The position numbers and the translations under genes were made by a program. From positions 1-45,574 of the forward strand of contig CAZBNB010000022.1 in the NCBI GenBank assembly GCA_964493245.1: a DNA stretch of 45,574 bases, given 5' to 3'. This document shows positions 16,478 through 24,933 of the stretch, piece after piece (the first letter of the stretch is position 1; every line of letters starts with the position of its first letter). This DNA is from CAZBNB01 sp964493245 (GTDB lineage: Bacteria > Pseudomonadota > Gammaproteobacteria > Legionellales > Legionellaceae). A model generated the notes under the pieces. The model was not told the DNA's origin and ran no database searches. It was given only the letters and a program-made list of their open reading frames with translations.

Positions 16478-16998
16478 GCCATCACTTGTGTAACAACGTA
16501 ATTTACCATACTCACTGTACCATGAATATTGACAGCAAATAGACTGGCTATCACGAATAAAAACCCTTTGGGTCCATGCCCTTTAGAGCCCTCTTGGCCT
16601 TGTTCCGGTTGACTTGCGTGCGCGAGCAACACACATCCTCGAATAAACCATAAAAAACCAGCAGTTTGCACCAACATACCAATTGATTGATAAATATCAT
16701 AAGGGTTCGTTGCTGAATAAGCCAAGATATTATACCCCGTCCCAAATAAGGTATATGAAAAAGCTTGTATCATCGTTGGTAAGAAAAACAACGCAGAACC
16801 AGCAAGAAAATAAGCAGCCGGCACGGTTATTTTTTGATGACCGCCCCCACCTTCTTGAAGAATTTCTTTGAACTTATTGAAAGAATTAAGATAGAATACA
16901 ATACCTAATAGGTAAGACAGGCCTCCCAGCAATTGATTCAAGGATGGTAATGATTGACTTAAATTACCAAATATCGCTATTAAATCAGCTGTGGTCAT
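16450..16998 (-). CDS. icmC: IcmC/DotE-like type IVB secretion system inner-membrane protein
   Basis: Predicted component of a Dot/Icm (type IVB) secretion system, 182 aa from the ATG at 16998, which has AAGAG upstream. There are four hydrophobic segments: about 20-40 (LLGGLSYLLGIVFYLNSF), 62-88, 104-128 (QTAGFLWFIRGCVLLAHAS) and 145-175. The IRGCVLL and HGPKGFLFVI patterns between helices 3 and 4 are those of IcmC/DotE and the related TraQ/IcmD group. Assignment within this family of short, similar proteins is less sure than the system itself. No other dot/icm gene is nearby, so this is either a separated locus or a paralogue. Confidence 0.65.
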   Translation of the reverse strand: MTTADLIAIFGNLSQSLPSLNQLLGGLSYLLGIVFYLNSFNKFKEILQEGGGGHQKITVPAAYFLAGSALFFLPTMIQAFSYTLFGTGYNILAYSATNPYDIYQSIGMLVQTAGFLWFIRGCVLLAHASQPEQGQEGSKGHGPKGFLFVIASLFAVNIHGTVSMVNYVVTQVMAYFSSGSLG

Positions 16999-17097
16999 GT
17001 ATGAACTCTTGCATGATAAAGTAAAAAATCTTTGGTATTTTGATAAATATCCAAAGATAGCCCTAAAACCTAACAACTTTTACGCATTAAGAACTTT

Positions 17098-17841
17098 ATG
17101 TCAATGAACACATTTTCTGCCGTACTGAGTCACACTTACATGCTCACACCCAGTGTGAAACATTTTGTATTACAGAGCAACTGCGAACCTGCTTTTCATT
17201 ATCTAGCTGGGCAGTTTATCACGCTGCATTTTGAGTATGAAGGGAAACAATTGCGACGTAGCTATAGTATTGCGAATGCGCCGCAAAATAACAATACATT
17301 GGAGTTTGCCGCAAACTACATACAAGGTGGTCCTGGCTCCGAACTATTGTTCAATTTAAAACCAGGCGACCCTTTGCAAGTTTCTGGACCTTATGGGCGA
17401 TTGCTATTACGTGATACGGATCCTAAGCGTTATATTTTTGTTGCCACCAGCACAGGCGTCACGCCCTATCGCTCGATGATGACTGAGTTAGAGCGTCGTT
17501 TGGCAAGTAATGCCGATTTACAAATCGTTATTTTGCTAGGTGTACCGAAAAAAGAAGATGTACTGTATGGTCAAGAATTTTTAGACTGGGTCAAACGAAC
17601 ACCGAATGTTCGTTTTCAAACATATCTCAGTCGTGAACAAGGAGAAAACTGGCTACCACATGAATTTTCTGGACACGTACAAACCGCTTTTCCTGAATTA
17701 AATTTAAACCCAGAAAACGACTTGGTGTACCTATGTGGTAATCCAGCGATGATTGACGATGCTTTCACGCTCTTGAAAGATCAGGGATTTTCTACACAAC
17801 ACATCATTCGTGAAAAATACATTTCAAGCCCTGCACGTTAG
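17098..17841 (+). CDS. Ferredoxin/flavodoxin-NADP reductase-like FAD oxidoreductase
   Basis: Soluble FAD/NAD(P) oxidoreductase of 247 aa in the ferredoxin-NADP reductase superfamily. It has an N-terminal FAD-binding barrel with the flavin motif RRSYSIANAP and the GPYGRLLL loop. The C-terminal NAD(P)-binding domain has TSTGVTPYRSM and YLCGNPAMIDD. The aromatic/charged tail is unlike E. coli Fpr, so the electron partner is uncertain. The ATG has no strong ribosome-binding site; a second ATG lies two codons later. It is divergent from icmC and followed 53 bp later by the aldolase gene, so the two may be co-transcribed. Confidence 0.85.
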   Translation: MSMNTFSAVLSHTYMLTPSVKHFVLQSNCEPAFHYLAGQFITLHFEYEGKQLRRSYSIANAPQNNNTLEFAANYIQGGPGSELLFNLKPGDPLQVSGPYGRLLLRDTDPKRYIFVATSTGVTPYRSMMTELERRLASNADLQIVILLGVPKKEDVLYGQEFLDWVKRTPNVRFQTYLSREQGENWLPHEFSGHVQTAFPELNLNPENDLVYLCGNPAMIDDAFTLLKDQGFSTQHIIREKYISSPAR

Positions 17842-17894
17842 CGATTCCGTGATCAGGCATGAATACTTGCAAAATCAACGAGGAGAGAATCAAC

Positions 17895-18911
17895 ATGTAC
17901 GACGAGTTATCACATACCATTGATCATTTACTACAAGATGGTAAAGGGATTTTAGCAGCAGATGAAAGCACCAGCACGATCGGCAAGCGATTTGATTCTA
18001 TCGGTATTGAAAATAATGCAGAAAATCGACGCCAATACCGCTTAATGCTTGCAACAACACCTGAACTCGAAAACTACATCAATGGCGTCATTCTCTACGA
18101 AGAAACCTTTCAAAACCAAGATGTGCATGGTACGACTGTGCCACAATTATTGTTAGACAAAGGCATTTTACCCGGTATTAAGGTCGATAAGGGTTTGGTT
18201 ACCTTAGCAAAAACACATGATGAAAAAGTAACACTGGGTTTAGATGATTTATCAGCACGTCTAGAAACATATAAAGCACAGGGTGCTAAATTTGCTAAAT
18301 GGCGTAATGTTTATAGCATTAGCGAATTCACTCCCAGTTTGACAGCCATTAAAGCCGGAGCTGAAATGTTGGCTCGTTATGCTGCCGCTTGCCAAGCCGC
18401 TGGATTAGTACCGATCGTCGAACCAGAAGTCTTGATGGATGGCAACCACAGTATCGAACAATGTGCCGAGGCATCTGAAGTGGTTTTACATGAGTTGTTT
18501 AACGCCTTGTTTATTCATCAAGTTGAACTTGAACATATCGTCCTCAAACCAAGCATGGTGACTTGCGGTAAAGATGCGGCAACGTTTAGCACGCCAGAAG
18601 AAATTGCGCATTATACTTTGAGTGTGTTTCGCAATACCGTGTTACCCGCTGTCCCAACGATTAACTTTTTATCTGGCGGCCAAACACCAGAACAAGCAAC
18701 AGCTAATTTAAATGCCATCAACAGCATGGGATATCAACCATGGGCACTGAGTTTCTCTTATGGCCGTGCATTGCAAGAAGATTGCTTGAAAGCCTGGAAA
18801 GGCCAACATGAAAACATCCCAGCGGCACAAAGTGCACTATTGCATCGTGCGCGTTTGAATAGTTTAGCGTGCTTTGGCGAGTATGCCGTTAACATGGAGA
18901 CCGTGTCTTAA
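17895..18911 (+). CDS. Class I fructose-bisphosphate aldolase
   Basis: Schiff-base aldolase interconverting fructose-1,6-bisphosphate with dihydroxyacetone phosphate and glyceraldehyde-3-phosphate. The 338-aa protein begins at an ATG preceded by GAGGAGAG. It has the class I (eukaryote-type) motifs GKGILAADESTSTIGKRF near the start, AKWRNVYSI, VEPEVLMDG, the Schiff-base lysine region IVLKPSMVTCGKD and FLSGGQTPEQAT. The open frame 12 codons further upstream lacks support. This type is found in several Legionellales in place of, or beside, the class II enzyme. Confidence 0.94.
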   Translation: MYDELSHTIDHLLQDGKGILAADESTSTIGKRFDSIGIENNAENRRQYRLMLATTPELENYINGVILYEETFQNQDVHGTTVPQLLLDKGILPGIKVDKGLVTLAKTHDEKVTLGLDDLSARLETYKAQGAKFAKWRNVYSISEFTPSLTAIKAGAEMLARYAAACQAAGLVPIVEPEVLMDGNHSIEQCAEASEVVLHELFNALFIHQVELEHIVLKPSMVTCGKDAATFSTPEEIAHYTLSVFRNTVLPAVPTINFLSGGQTPEQATANLNAINSMGYQPWALSFSYGRALQEDCLKAWKGQHENIPAAQSALLHRARLNSLACFGEYAVNMETVS

Positions 18912-18983
18912 ATCATGACAGACGCTGTAGTCTAAACGATTAGGCACTCATACTGCAATGGCACTAAATTAAGTCTATTTGTC

Positions 18984-19003
18984 ATTCCCGCGTAGGCGGG
19001 AAT
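18984..19003. terminator. Perfect hairpin between convergent genes
   Basis: ATTCCCGC-GTAG-GCGGGAAT is a perfect 8-bp stem with a 4-nt loop, flanked by CCATTTT on the right. It sits 73 bp after the aldolase stop and about 80 bp from the end of the converging 811-aa gene, so it could serve both as a terminator. The same core is also a very common dispersed palindrome in proteobacterial genomes. The rest of the 170-bp gap shows nothing further. Confidence 0.5.
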
Positions 19004-19081
19004 CCATTTTCAATGTAGCACTGAGTCAGCTCAAAAATAGATCCCCGCACAAAGTACAGCCTAATATTCCGTAACTTAGTG

Positions 19082-21517
19082 TCATTGACTCATACTGTGA
19101 GTTCTAGGAGTTTCTGTTTCATCACCATCAACGACACCCATCTCAGCATTTTTGATTTGTTTTTTTTGCGCAGTTAAATTGGTAGCTGGATCAGCGCTTG
19201 CTATAGCAGGTTCTGTGGCTATAACAGAAGCTGGCACAATTTTTTCTTTTCTACCTTCCCTACCTTCTCTACCTTTTTGCGTATTTTGCGAAGAGAAACT
19301 ATATCTAATCAATGTATATGAGTCACTACGATTTTTCACACGGATTGCATCAGATTCAGACATATGTACAGCACTTTTGTTTTCTACGTCTGACGACCAT
19401 CGGTCCCATGCCTCATGCATATAAGTTACCAAGTCATTGTGTGCTTGCATGGCTTTTGCTCTGCTTTGAGATAGGCTGGTAATGCCAGACTCCTCTGCAT
19501 AGTTTGTATCAATCCGACTTTTAATAGACCCATTTTTTCTCTCAATCTTAGGAGGAGCGCCTTGATCGACCAAAGGGATCATCGTGCTGGCACCGTAAGC
19601 ACGTTGCAGATTATAGATACGATCCAGCTCGTGATTTAATGCTTTTGCAGCAATCTTAGCATCATTTTTTGTAGTTGCCTGACATAAGGCATTAAAAGCA
19701 TCCTTAAGTGCTGTCTGAAGTCCTGTCTGCGTTATCAATACGTCCTTTTGATCCAGTACCGATGCTCTCTCACAAATGATAGGCGTACGTTCATTACCAC
19801 TTTTACAACCAAACAGCGCTGTTTTCTCTACATGCAAAGACAATGCTTGGATTAACTTGGCATGATCATGGCTAAAATGTAAGTCAAACGCGGTCATTTT
19901 TTGTAATGCGAATCGCGAAAAATCCTGCGTTGTCGTACCAAGATTAGAGGAAATGGAGGTTTCTCTCCATGATTTTTTAATATCGACAATATTCTTTCGA
20001 ATATCTTGCCCCTCTTTGGTTTTAAAAAGATAGACCGAATGCGTCCCCAACATTTTTTGCAACCAGGTTGGTGATTCTTTATTTAAAAACGTTTGGTATT
20101 GATCTTGGATTGTTTTGAATTGATTTTGATCACCACCTACACAGCAATTATTCATCAATGCCATTTCAGCCATTAACGTCGCTTCGTTTTGATCATCGAT
20201 ACGCAAACCCAAACCATTTCGCAAAAAAGGAATACGGCTGTAATATCCCAATGCACGGCCAGCGCCATTCACAGAAATCGCTTGTACATAACAAATAGGC
20301 ACGGTGCCCTTGGTTCCCTGGGCGCTGGCGTCCTTATTTTCATGGACACCAGAAGCTTCACAGATGTTTTTATTATACTGGTGTGCGCCCAACAAGATGT
20401 GACGGGTGCTTTGTGTTTGACGATTCTTTCCATCCCTGATGGAGTTTAACGCGGTTAGTAAATTGTAAGTAAAGGGCTGTGTAATAGCGTATTTTTCAGC
20501 AATATGTGCTAATTTACTATTAACATCAGCAATATACGCATTTTCTTTTAACCCCTTTTTCACCGGTAAAGACGGCGTACGAATCCAAATACGATCCTTT
20601 TTTTGCAGAGAATCACCTGATGGCATATCGTAAGTAAGGATCGAACGATGCGCAAATTCTGTTCCTTCTCTTCTATCGTGAGCAGTATACTTGCTACCTT
20701 CAATGCGCGTGACGCTTTGGTTCTTTTGATCGATATGTAGTAAATGCATGTTGGTAGAGGTTTTTTTTTCTGCACTTTCTTTGCGTGCTATTTTAGCTTC
20801 GGAGGAAAAATGTGTTTCTGCCTTCAAAGCAGTGTTGGTTTTCTGTACATACTTCAGCAAAATATCATGTGCCTCAGGAAGAAATGCTTTGCATCTTTTA
20901 TCGAGCACCCGATTAATGACTTGAATGAACGCTTCATCAGTCTGTTCATCTTTGGCAGCAATGAGCGCCGCCGCAAAAGCACCGGCAACGAATTTTTTAT
21001 TAATCTCCTTCATTGCATAAGCATGTGCCTCTGAGACATTTGCTATAATAGTTTTTATTTCTGTTTTTATTTCTTCTTCTGTTTTTGTTTCTTCTTTTGT
21101 TTTATCCACAGAAAGGGCTTGCACGTATAATTGCTTTACTAATCCCAAATGATGATGCAATTCTTGCTGTAATGGAATAATAGCGCCCTTAGACGGCAGT
21201 GCTTTTAGTCTATCCACTAACAGATCAATGTCTTCGGCTGAACATTTTTGTTTTGCTAACGAGTTCCTCACCCAAAGATAATAACCCTCCTGTAAATTAG
21301 AATTTCTTGCTACATCATAACTAACTTGGTAGGTATCTTGATTTTTGATTTCTGCTTTAAACAAAACACGACCTTGAGGATCATAAGAAATGTATTGATT
21401 GTCTGTGTTTAAAAGCCCGACTACCTTTTTGTCCGACTCGTTCAGAAAGTCTTGTATATAGTTCGCATCAACCTTTGTAAATCGAGCCAATGCTTTCTTG
21501 TCCTTCTTCACATCCAT
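19082..21517 (-). CDS. Candidate secreted effector with CX5R phosphatase motif
   Basis: An 811-aa soluble protein with no recognisable signal peptide or membrane helix. Residues 571-578 read CKSGNERT, a CX5R(T) cysteine-phosphatase signature. It is closest in form to CKSGKDRT of SopB/IpgD-type phosphoinositide phosphatases and the related loops of Legionella SidF and SidP. The motif follows a hydrophobic strand (VEKTALFG), as expected for a P-loop. The N-terminal third is charged and helical, with an imperfect KEETKTEEEIKTEIKT repeat. The C-terminus has a GREGREGRK repeat and an acidic, Ser/Thr-rich tail (DGDETETPRTHSMSQ) resembling Dot/Icm translocation signals. Overall I do not recognise the family; phosphatase activity and secretion are inferences. 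ATG with an AGG-containing upstream sequence. Confidence 0.6.
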   Translation of the reverse strand: MDVKKDKKALARFTKVDANYIQDFLNESDKKVVGLLNTDNQYISYDPQGRVLFKAEIKNQDTYQVSYDVARNSNLQEGYYLWVRNSLAKQKCSAEDIDLLVDRLKALPSKGAIIPLQQELHHHLGLVKQLYVQALSVDKTKEETKTEEEIKTEIKTIIANVSEAHAYAMKEINKKFVAGAFAAALIAAKDEQTDEAFIQVINRVLDKRCKAFLPEAHDILLKYVQKTNTALKAETHFSSEAKIARKESAEKKTSTNMHLLHIDQKNQSVTRIEGSKYTAHDRREGTEFAHRSILTYDMPSGDSLQKKDRIWIRTPSLPVKKGLKENAYIADVNSKLAHIAEKYAITQPFTYNLLTALNSIRDGKNRQTQSTRHILLGAHQYNKNICEASGVHENKDASAQGTKGTVPICYVQAISVNGAGRALGYYSRIPFLRNGLGLRIDDQNEATLMAEMALMNNCCVGGDQNQFKTIQDQYQTFLNKESPTWLQKMLGTHSVYLFKTKEGQDIRKNIVDIKKSWRETSISSNLGTTTQDFSRFALQKMTAFDLHFSHDHAKLIQALSLHVEKTALFGCKSGNERTPIICERASVLDQKDVLITQTGLQTALKDAFNALCQATTKNDAKIAAKALNHELDRIYNLQRAYGASTMIPLVDQGAPPKIERKNGSIKSRIDTNYAEESGITSLSQSRAKAMQAHNDLVTYMHEAWDRWSSDVENKSAVHMSESDAIRVKNRSDSYTLIRYSFSSQNTQKGREGREGRKEKIVPASVIATEPAIASADPATNLTAQKKQIKNAEMGVVDGDETETPRTHSMSQ

Positions 21518-21683
21518 AACATTAACCTATTTGCCAACACTCGTACTATAAATTCTACCATAAACCAATTTAAATGTAAAAAATAAAATCCGATTGCTTT
21601 TTATTTGTGCAAATAATAAGCGTAAAACGCTTTTATACCTTAATTGAAACAAGGATCCATCATCAAGCACAACGAAACCATCA

Positions 21684-24380
21684 TCATCCTGGTATCAATG
21701 AGGGCGTAGCTTGCGCTGCTGGGCCATCTGACACAACCTCTTTTTTGGGTTTAAACAATCGGGGCATGTAATAAGAGGCAGCGAGACCTAATCCACCAGC
21801 TGCCGCACTGACAAAGCCGCCGATCACAAATCCCGTGATAACCGACGCACTCAAGGTATTAATCACCGGAATCGTTTGTGCGCCAAATGCCATAAATAAG
21901 ACAACAAAAAAACCTATCAAAAGCAAAGCGATACTCAGGCGACTCAACCACAAAGCAATGGCGCGGAAGCGAAAAGTATGTATTGTATTTTGATCAGTCA
22001 TGGTTGTTTTGGGATCATTGGTTACGGCGGATGTTGTCACTTGCTTGGGGAATGTCACTGAGGACTTGGTAGCTGGATTCGTCAAGTCTCGCTCATTAAG
22101 CTGTGTTAAAGGGGAGGCTTGTTGTTTTGATAGGATTGCTTGTGGATGTGATGCTGAAAACCAAGGTTCATTCGCATAATTTGTTTCGTCAGAAGCAACA
22201 GATTGACTGTCCTCAGGTACTGTGGCTTTCAATTTATCTTGTTCATCAGTGGTGCCACTGGTTATGGCAAATAAAGATTTAGACTGGGTACTGGCGCGCA
22301 ACGCACGATAGAATCGATGTTTTTCTTCATTCGTAGGAAAGAATGCGGCGTGATCTATCCCTTCAATCGTATCGATTAATCGTTGTTGCTCTGCTTCCAG
22401 GATATCATCGTATACCGACTCATCTAGCATCTTCAGTGTGTGTTGAATCGCAAGCTCAAACTCTTTAATCATTTTGGGGATTGATAATGCCGTCTTAGGA
22501 TTCGTGTTTTTCAAACCAGATAAAAAACTCAATAAATCTTTGTTGGATTTTTGCTCGTTTTCCGCACTATTAATTAATGCAGTGATGGCTTTAGTTAATT
22601 TTTTCTGTTTGTCTTTTAAGATGTTTAAACGAATGATTAATACCTTTTGAAATTCATCTGTATTACCAGTATGTCCTTGTGTTTGGCGAACCCGCTCTAA
22701 TAAATCCACCAATGTCAGTATCGGAAACACCTTATATAGCCTTTTTTGATAGACTTGTTTCAAAGCTTCGCGTGTTGATGGATCAAGCGCGAGTAGTTCT
22801 ATCACCCGTAATCCATGTACCGCATTATCATTATTTGCTTTTGCGTTAATCTCGCGAATTTGCTGATTGGCGGTTTTACCTTGATCAGTTGGTTGCTCAA
22901 CTAAATTTAAGCGATAGACTTCCAGTAACATGGCAACGGAAGCAATAAAAAAAAGCCGTCCTGGGCTTAATGAGACATTTTTGTCTTTAGAATAACGTAT
23001 CAATCCCCCCATCATTTTTGTTGTCATTTTTGTTGTAGATAGTTTTTCAATCGGCTTGATGTAAAAACGATCGATGTCCGTCAGTATGGCGACAAAACGC
23101 TGATGCCAATCGGTCTTCTGAGGTAATTTCTTTAAACTGCTACGACGCACCGAGGACTCAACATCACTCCACAATATCAGTAAATCCATAACCGTACGTG
23201 GTGGTGAATTCACACCTAAAGCCGCGTAATCAAATTTATCCTTTAACTTTAATTGTTTCACCATATCCGGAACCAACTCCGGATGGAAATAAATCAAATC
23301 AGCCAAATCAAGCATTTTACTATTCAAATGGTCTGGCTCAATAAAAGGCAACCCCATATAAACCACTTGTCGTAAACTGGAGGTCAAATGTTGTAATACC
23401 AAATGTTGGCTGTTAATCACTTCATTGACATTTAATCCTGTTTCAGCACGATTTTCGTAGGCCGTTTTTAGAATGGCTATACGACCATCGAGTGAAGCTA
23501 AAAATTTTTCCAGTGATTGATAATGACAAAGCGACGATCGGTGTTTAGAAAATGCTTGTTCAGTATCACTGCGCATACGTCCAATAATCGATCGAAATAA
23601 TCCGCACAATTCCGCCGTATCCGCATAGCTCAATGGCATATTGGTATTGGGATTCATGGCAAACAACAGATTAGCAGCAATATTACCGAGAGAAATCACC
23701 AAAAAACGAGAAGCATTCAACTTGGTTAAGTAATCTTTTGCATCCACAAAAAGTTGTACATCCATCAACCAATCGTCGCGTAAATCAGCATCAATTTCGC
23801 TTAATAATTGCTTTAAATCGCCTAGCAGCAACGCATTTAATGATTTGCGTGCTTGGGTCAGCATGTCGCTGTCGTCTTCTGTTTGGGGGAAATAAATGCC
23901 TAAAGGCGTCGCAAAAGCAGACATCACGCCGTAACCAATACCCTGTCGTTTTTCAGTTTGAATGGTCTTTTGATGAACACCCGCACTTCGCCAAAGTAAG
24001 CGGCCGACATCATGATTTTGCATGTCTTGCAAACTTTTTAAGTAAGCAGCCACATAATGATCCCAGTGCTTTCGATCCGTACGATCGTTCACAACCACGT
24101 ACGTCGACACACCTTGATCAATCATATCTTGGTAACTTTGTCTTTCATCATCAACGGATGATAAGCGCTTTGATATCGCGCTATAGGCAGCATATGCTGC
24201 AATCGCTGTTCCGGCAATGACGGTCGCAGCAATTGCACTTTTGGTGAGAAGTGGATTCGCTTCGGTGAGGGTTTTCATGCGTTTTGCTAGGTGCTCACCT
24301 TGTTGTTCAACACCGACCAGATCTAAATTCGTTTCTCCATTACTAAACGCGCCAAATACGTACTCTAGACCTAGCTGCAT
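21684..24380 (-). CDS. Large membrane-anchored protein of unknown function
   Basis: An 898-aa protein I do not recognise. The ATG at 24380 is preceded by AAGGAG, so I prefer it over the ATG eight codons upstream, which would put that ribosome-binding site inside the gene. It has one hydrophobic, Ala-rich segment near residues 46-69 and a hydrophobic pair near the C-terminus (about 805-833 and 843-872, with the glycine-rich VIGGFVSAAAGGLGLAA). Between them lie about 730 mostly helical, soluble residues followed by a Ser/Thr/Gln-rich linker (about 700-790). There is no enzymatic motif. The 90-aa gene 10 bp upstream is probably in the same transcript. Candidates are an effector that inserts into host membrane or an inner-membrane protein. 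Confidence 0.6.
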   Translation of the reverse strand: MQLGLEYVFGAFSNGETNLDLVGVEQQGEHLAKRMKTLTEANPLLTKSAIAATVIAGTAIAAYAAYSAISKRLSSVDDERQSYQDMIDQGVSTYVVVNDRTDRKHWDHYVAAYLKSLQDMQNHDVGRLLWRSAGVHQKTIQTEKRQGIGYGVMSAFATPLGIYFPQTEDDSDMLTQARKSLNALLLGDLKQLLSEIDADLRDDWLMDVQLFVDAKDYLTKLNASRFLVISLGNIAANLLFAMNPNTNMPLSYADTAELCGLFRSIIGRMRSDTEQAFSKHRSSLCHYQSLEKFLASLDGRIAILKTAYENRAETGLNVNEVINSQHLVLQHLTSSLRQVVYMGLPFIEPDHLNSKMLDLADLIYFHPELVPDMVKQLKLKDKFDYAALGVNSPPRTVMDLLILWSDVESSVRRSSLKKLPQKTDWHQRFVAILTDIDRFYIKPIEKLSTTKMTTKMMGGLIRYSKDKNVSLSPGRLFFIASVAMLLEVYRLNLVEQPTDQGKTANQQIREINAKANNDNAVHGLRVIELLALDPSTREALKQVYQKRLYKVFPILTLVDLLERVRQTQGHTGNTDEFQKVLIIRLNILKDKQKKLTKAITALINSAENEQKSNKDLLSFLSGLKNTNPKTALSIPKMIKEFELAIQHTLKMLDESVYDDILEAEQQRLIDTIEGIDHAAFFPTNEEKHRFYRALRASTQSKSLFAITSGTTDEQDKLKATVPEDSQSVASDETNYANEPWFSASHPQAILSKQQASPLTQLNERDLTNPATKSSVTFPKQVTTSAVTNDPKTTMTDQNTIHTFRFRAIALWLSRLSIALLLIGFFVVLFMAFGAQTIPVINTLSASVITGFVIGGFVSAAAGGLGLAASYYMPRLFKPKKEVVSDGPAAQATPSLIPG

Positions 24381-24390
24381 TCCACACTCC

Positions 24391-24663
24391 TTATGGTTTA
24401 TCAATAACCAACTTTAATTGTGGACGTTTGCGCTTACGGGGCACCTCATCGGTTTGATGATAGACTTCAAACACACGGTAAGCCTCATCTGTCTCACTAT
24501 CAACCAGCTCTACATCAATTCCACTTTCATCCAGTAAAGTAATAGAAAGATGCATTTCTCGAAATCCTTCGATACGATAACGTTCTTGTAACAAACGAAT
24601 CATGCTACTCAAGCTATCAGCAGCTTCTTGGCTATCATGCCTGCCGTGAAAAATAATTTCCAT
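24391..24663 (-). CDS. Small hypothetical protein upstream of the 898-aa membrane protein
   Basis: A 90-aa soluble protein with a good ribosome-binding site (GGAGAGAAGCTATG). It starts MEIIFHGRHDSQEAAD and ends in a basic segment PRKRKRPQLKLVIDKP. Predicted structure is mixed alpha/beta, with an acidic central stretch (DESGIDVELVDSETDEAY). No family was recognised. The 10-bp spacing to the next start, with that gene's AAGGAG just beyond this stop, argues for co-translation and perhaps partnership. Confidence 0.6.
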   Translation of the reverse strand: MEIIFHGRHDSQEAADSLSSMIRLLQERYRIEGFREMHLSITLLDESGIDVELVDSETDEAYRVFEVYHQTDEVPRKRKRPQLKLVIDKP

Positions 24664-24933
24664 AGCTTCTCTCCTTATTTTTTCACTTGCTTATGTCTTC
24701 AGATGTAATATCGTCTTTAAAACAACAATCTTGAGCAATATTTGAGCTTTATTTGAGTTGGTATATATGATAGAGAGCCTCATGCTGATTTTACTGGTAG
24801 TTGTGATGAAAAAAATACCTGCTGTCCATATCATTGCCCTAATCAGCGATAAACTTAAAACCTTTGGCAAAAAACTACAAATTTAAGAAACGATGGTTTA
24901 CAATGCTTACTTATTTATTTGTCGGCTTTGAGT

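Noticed and set aside
24767..24886. A 39-codon open frame (MIESLMLILLVVV and on) upstream of hemA
   Set aside because: No ribosome-binding site and low-information composition; it is short enough to occur by chance in the hemA leader.
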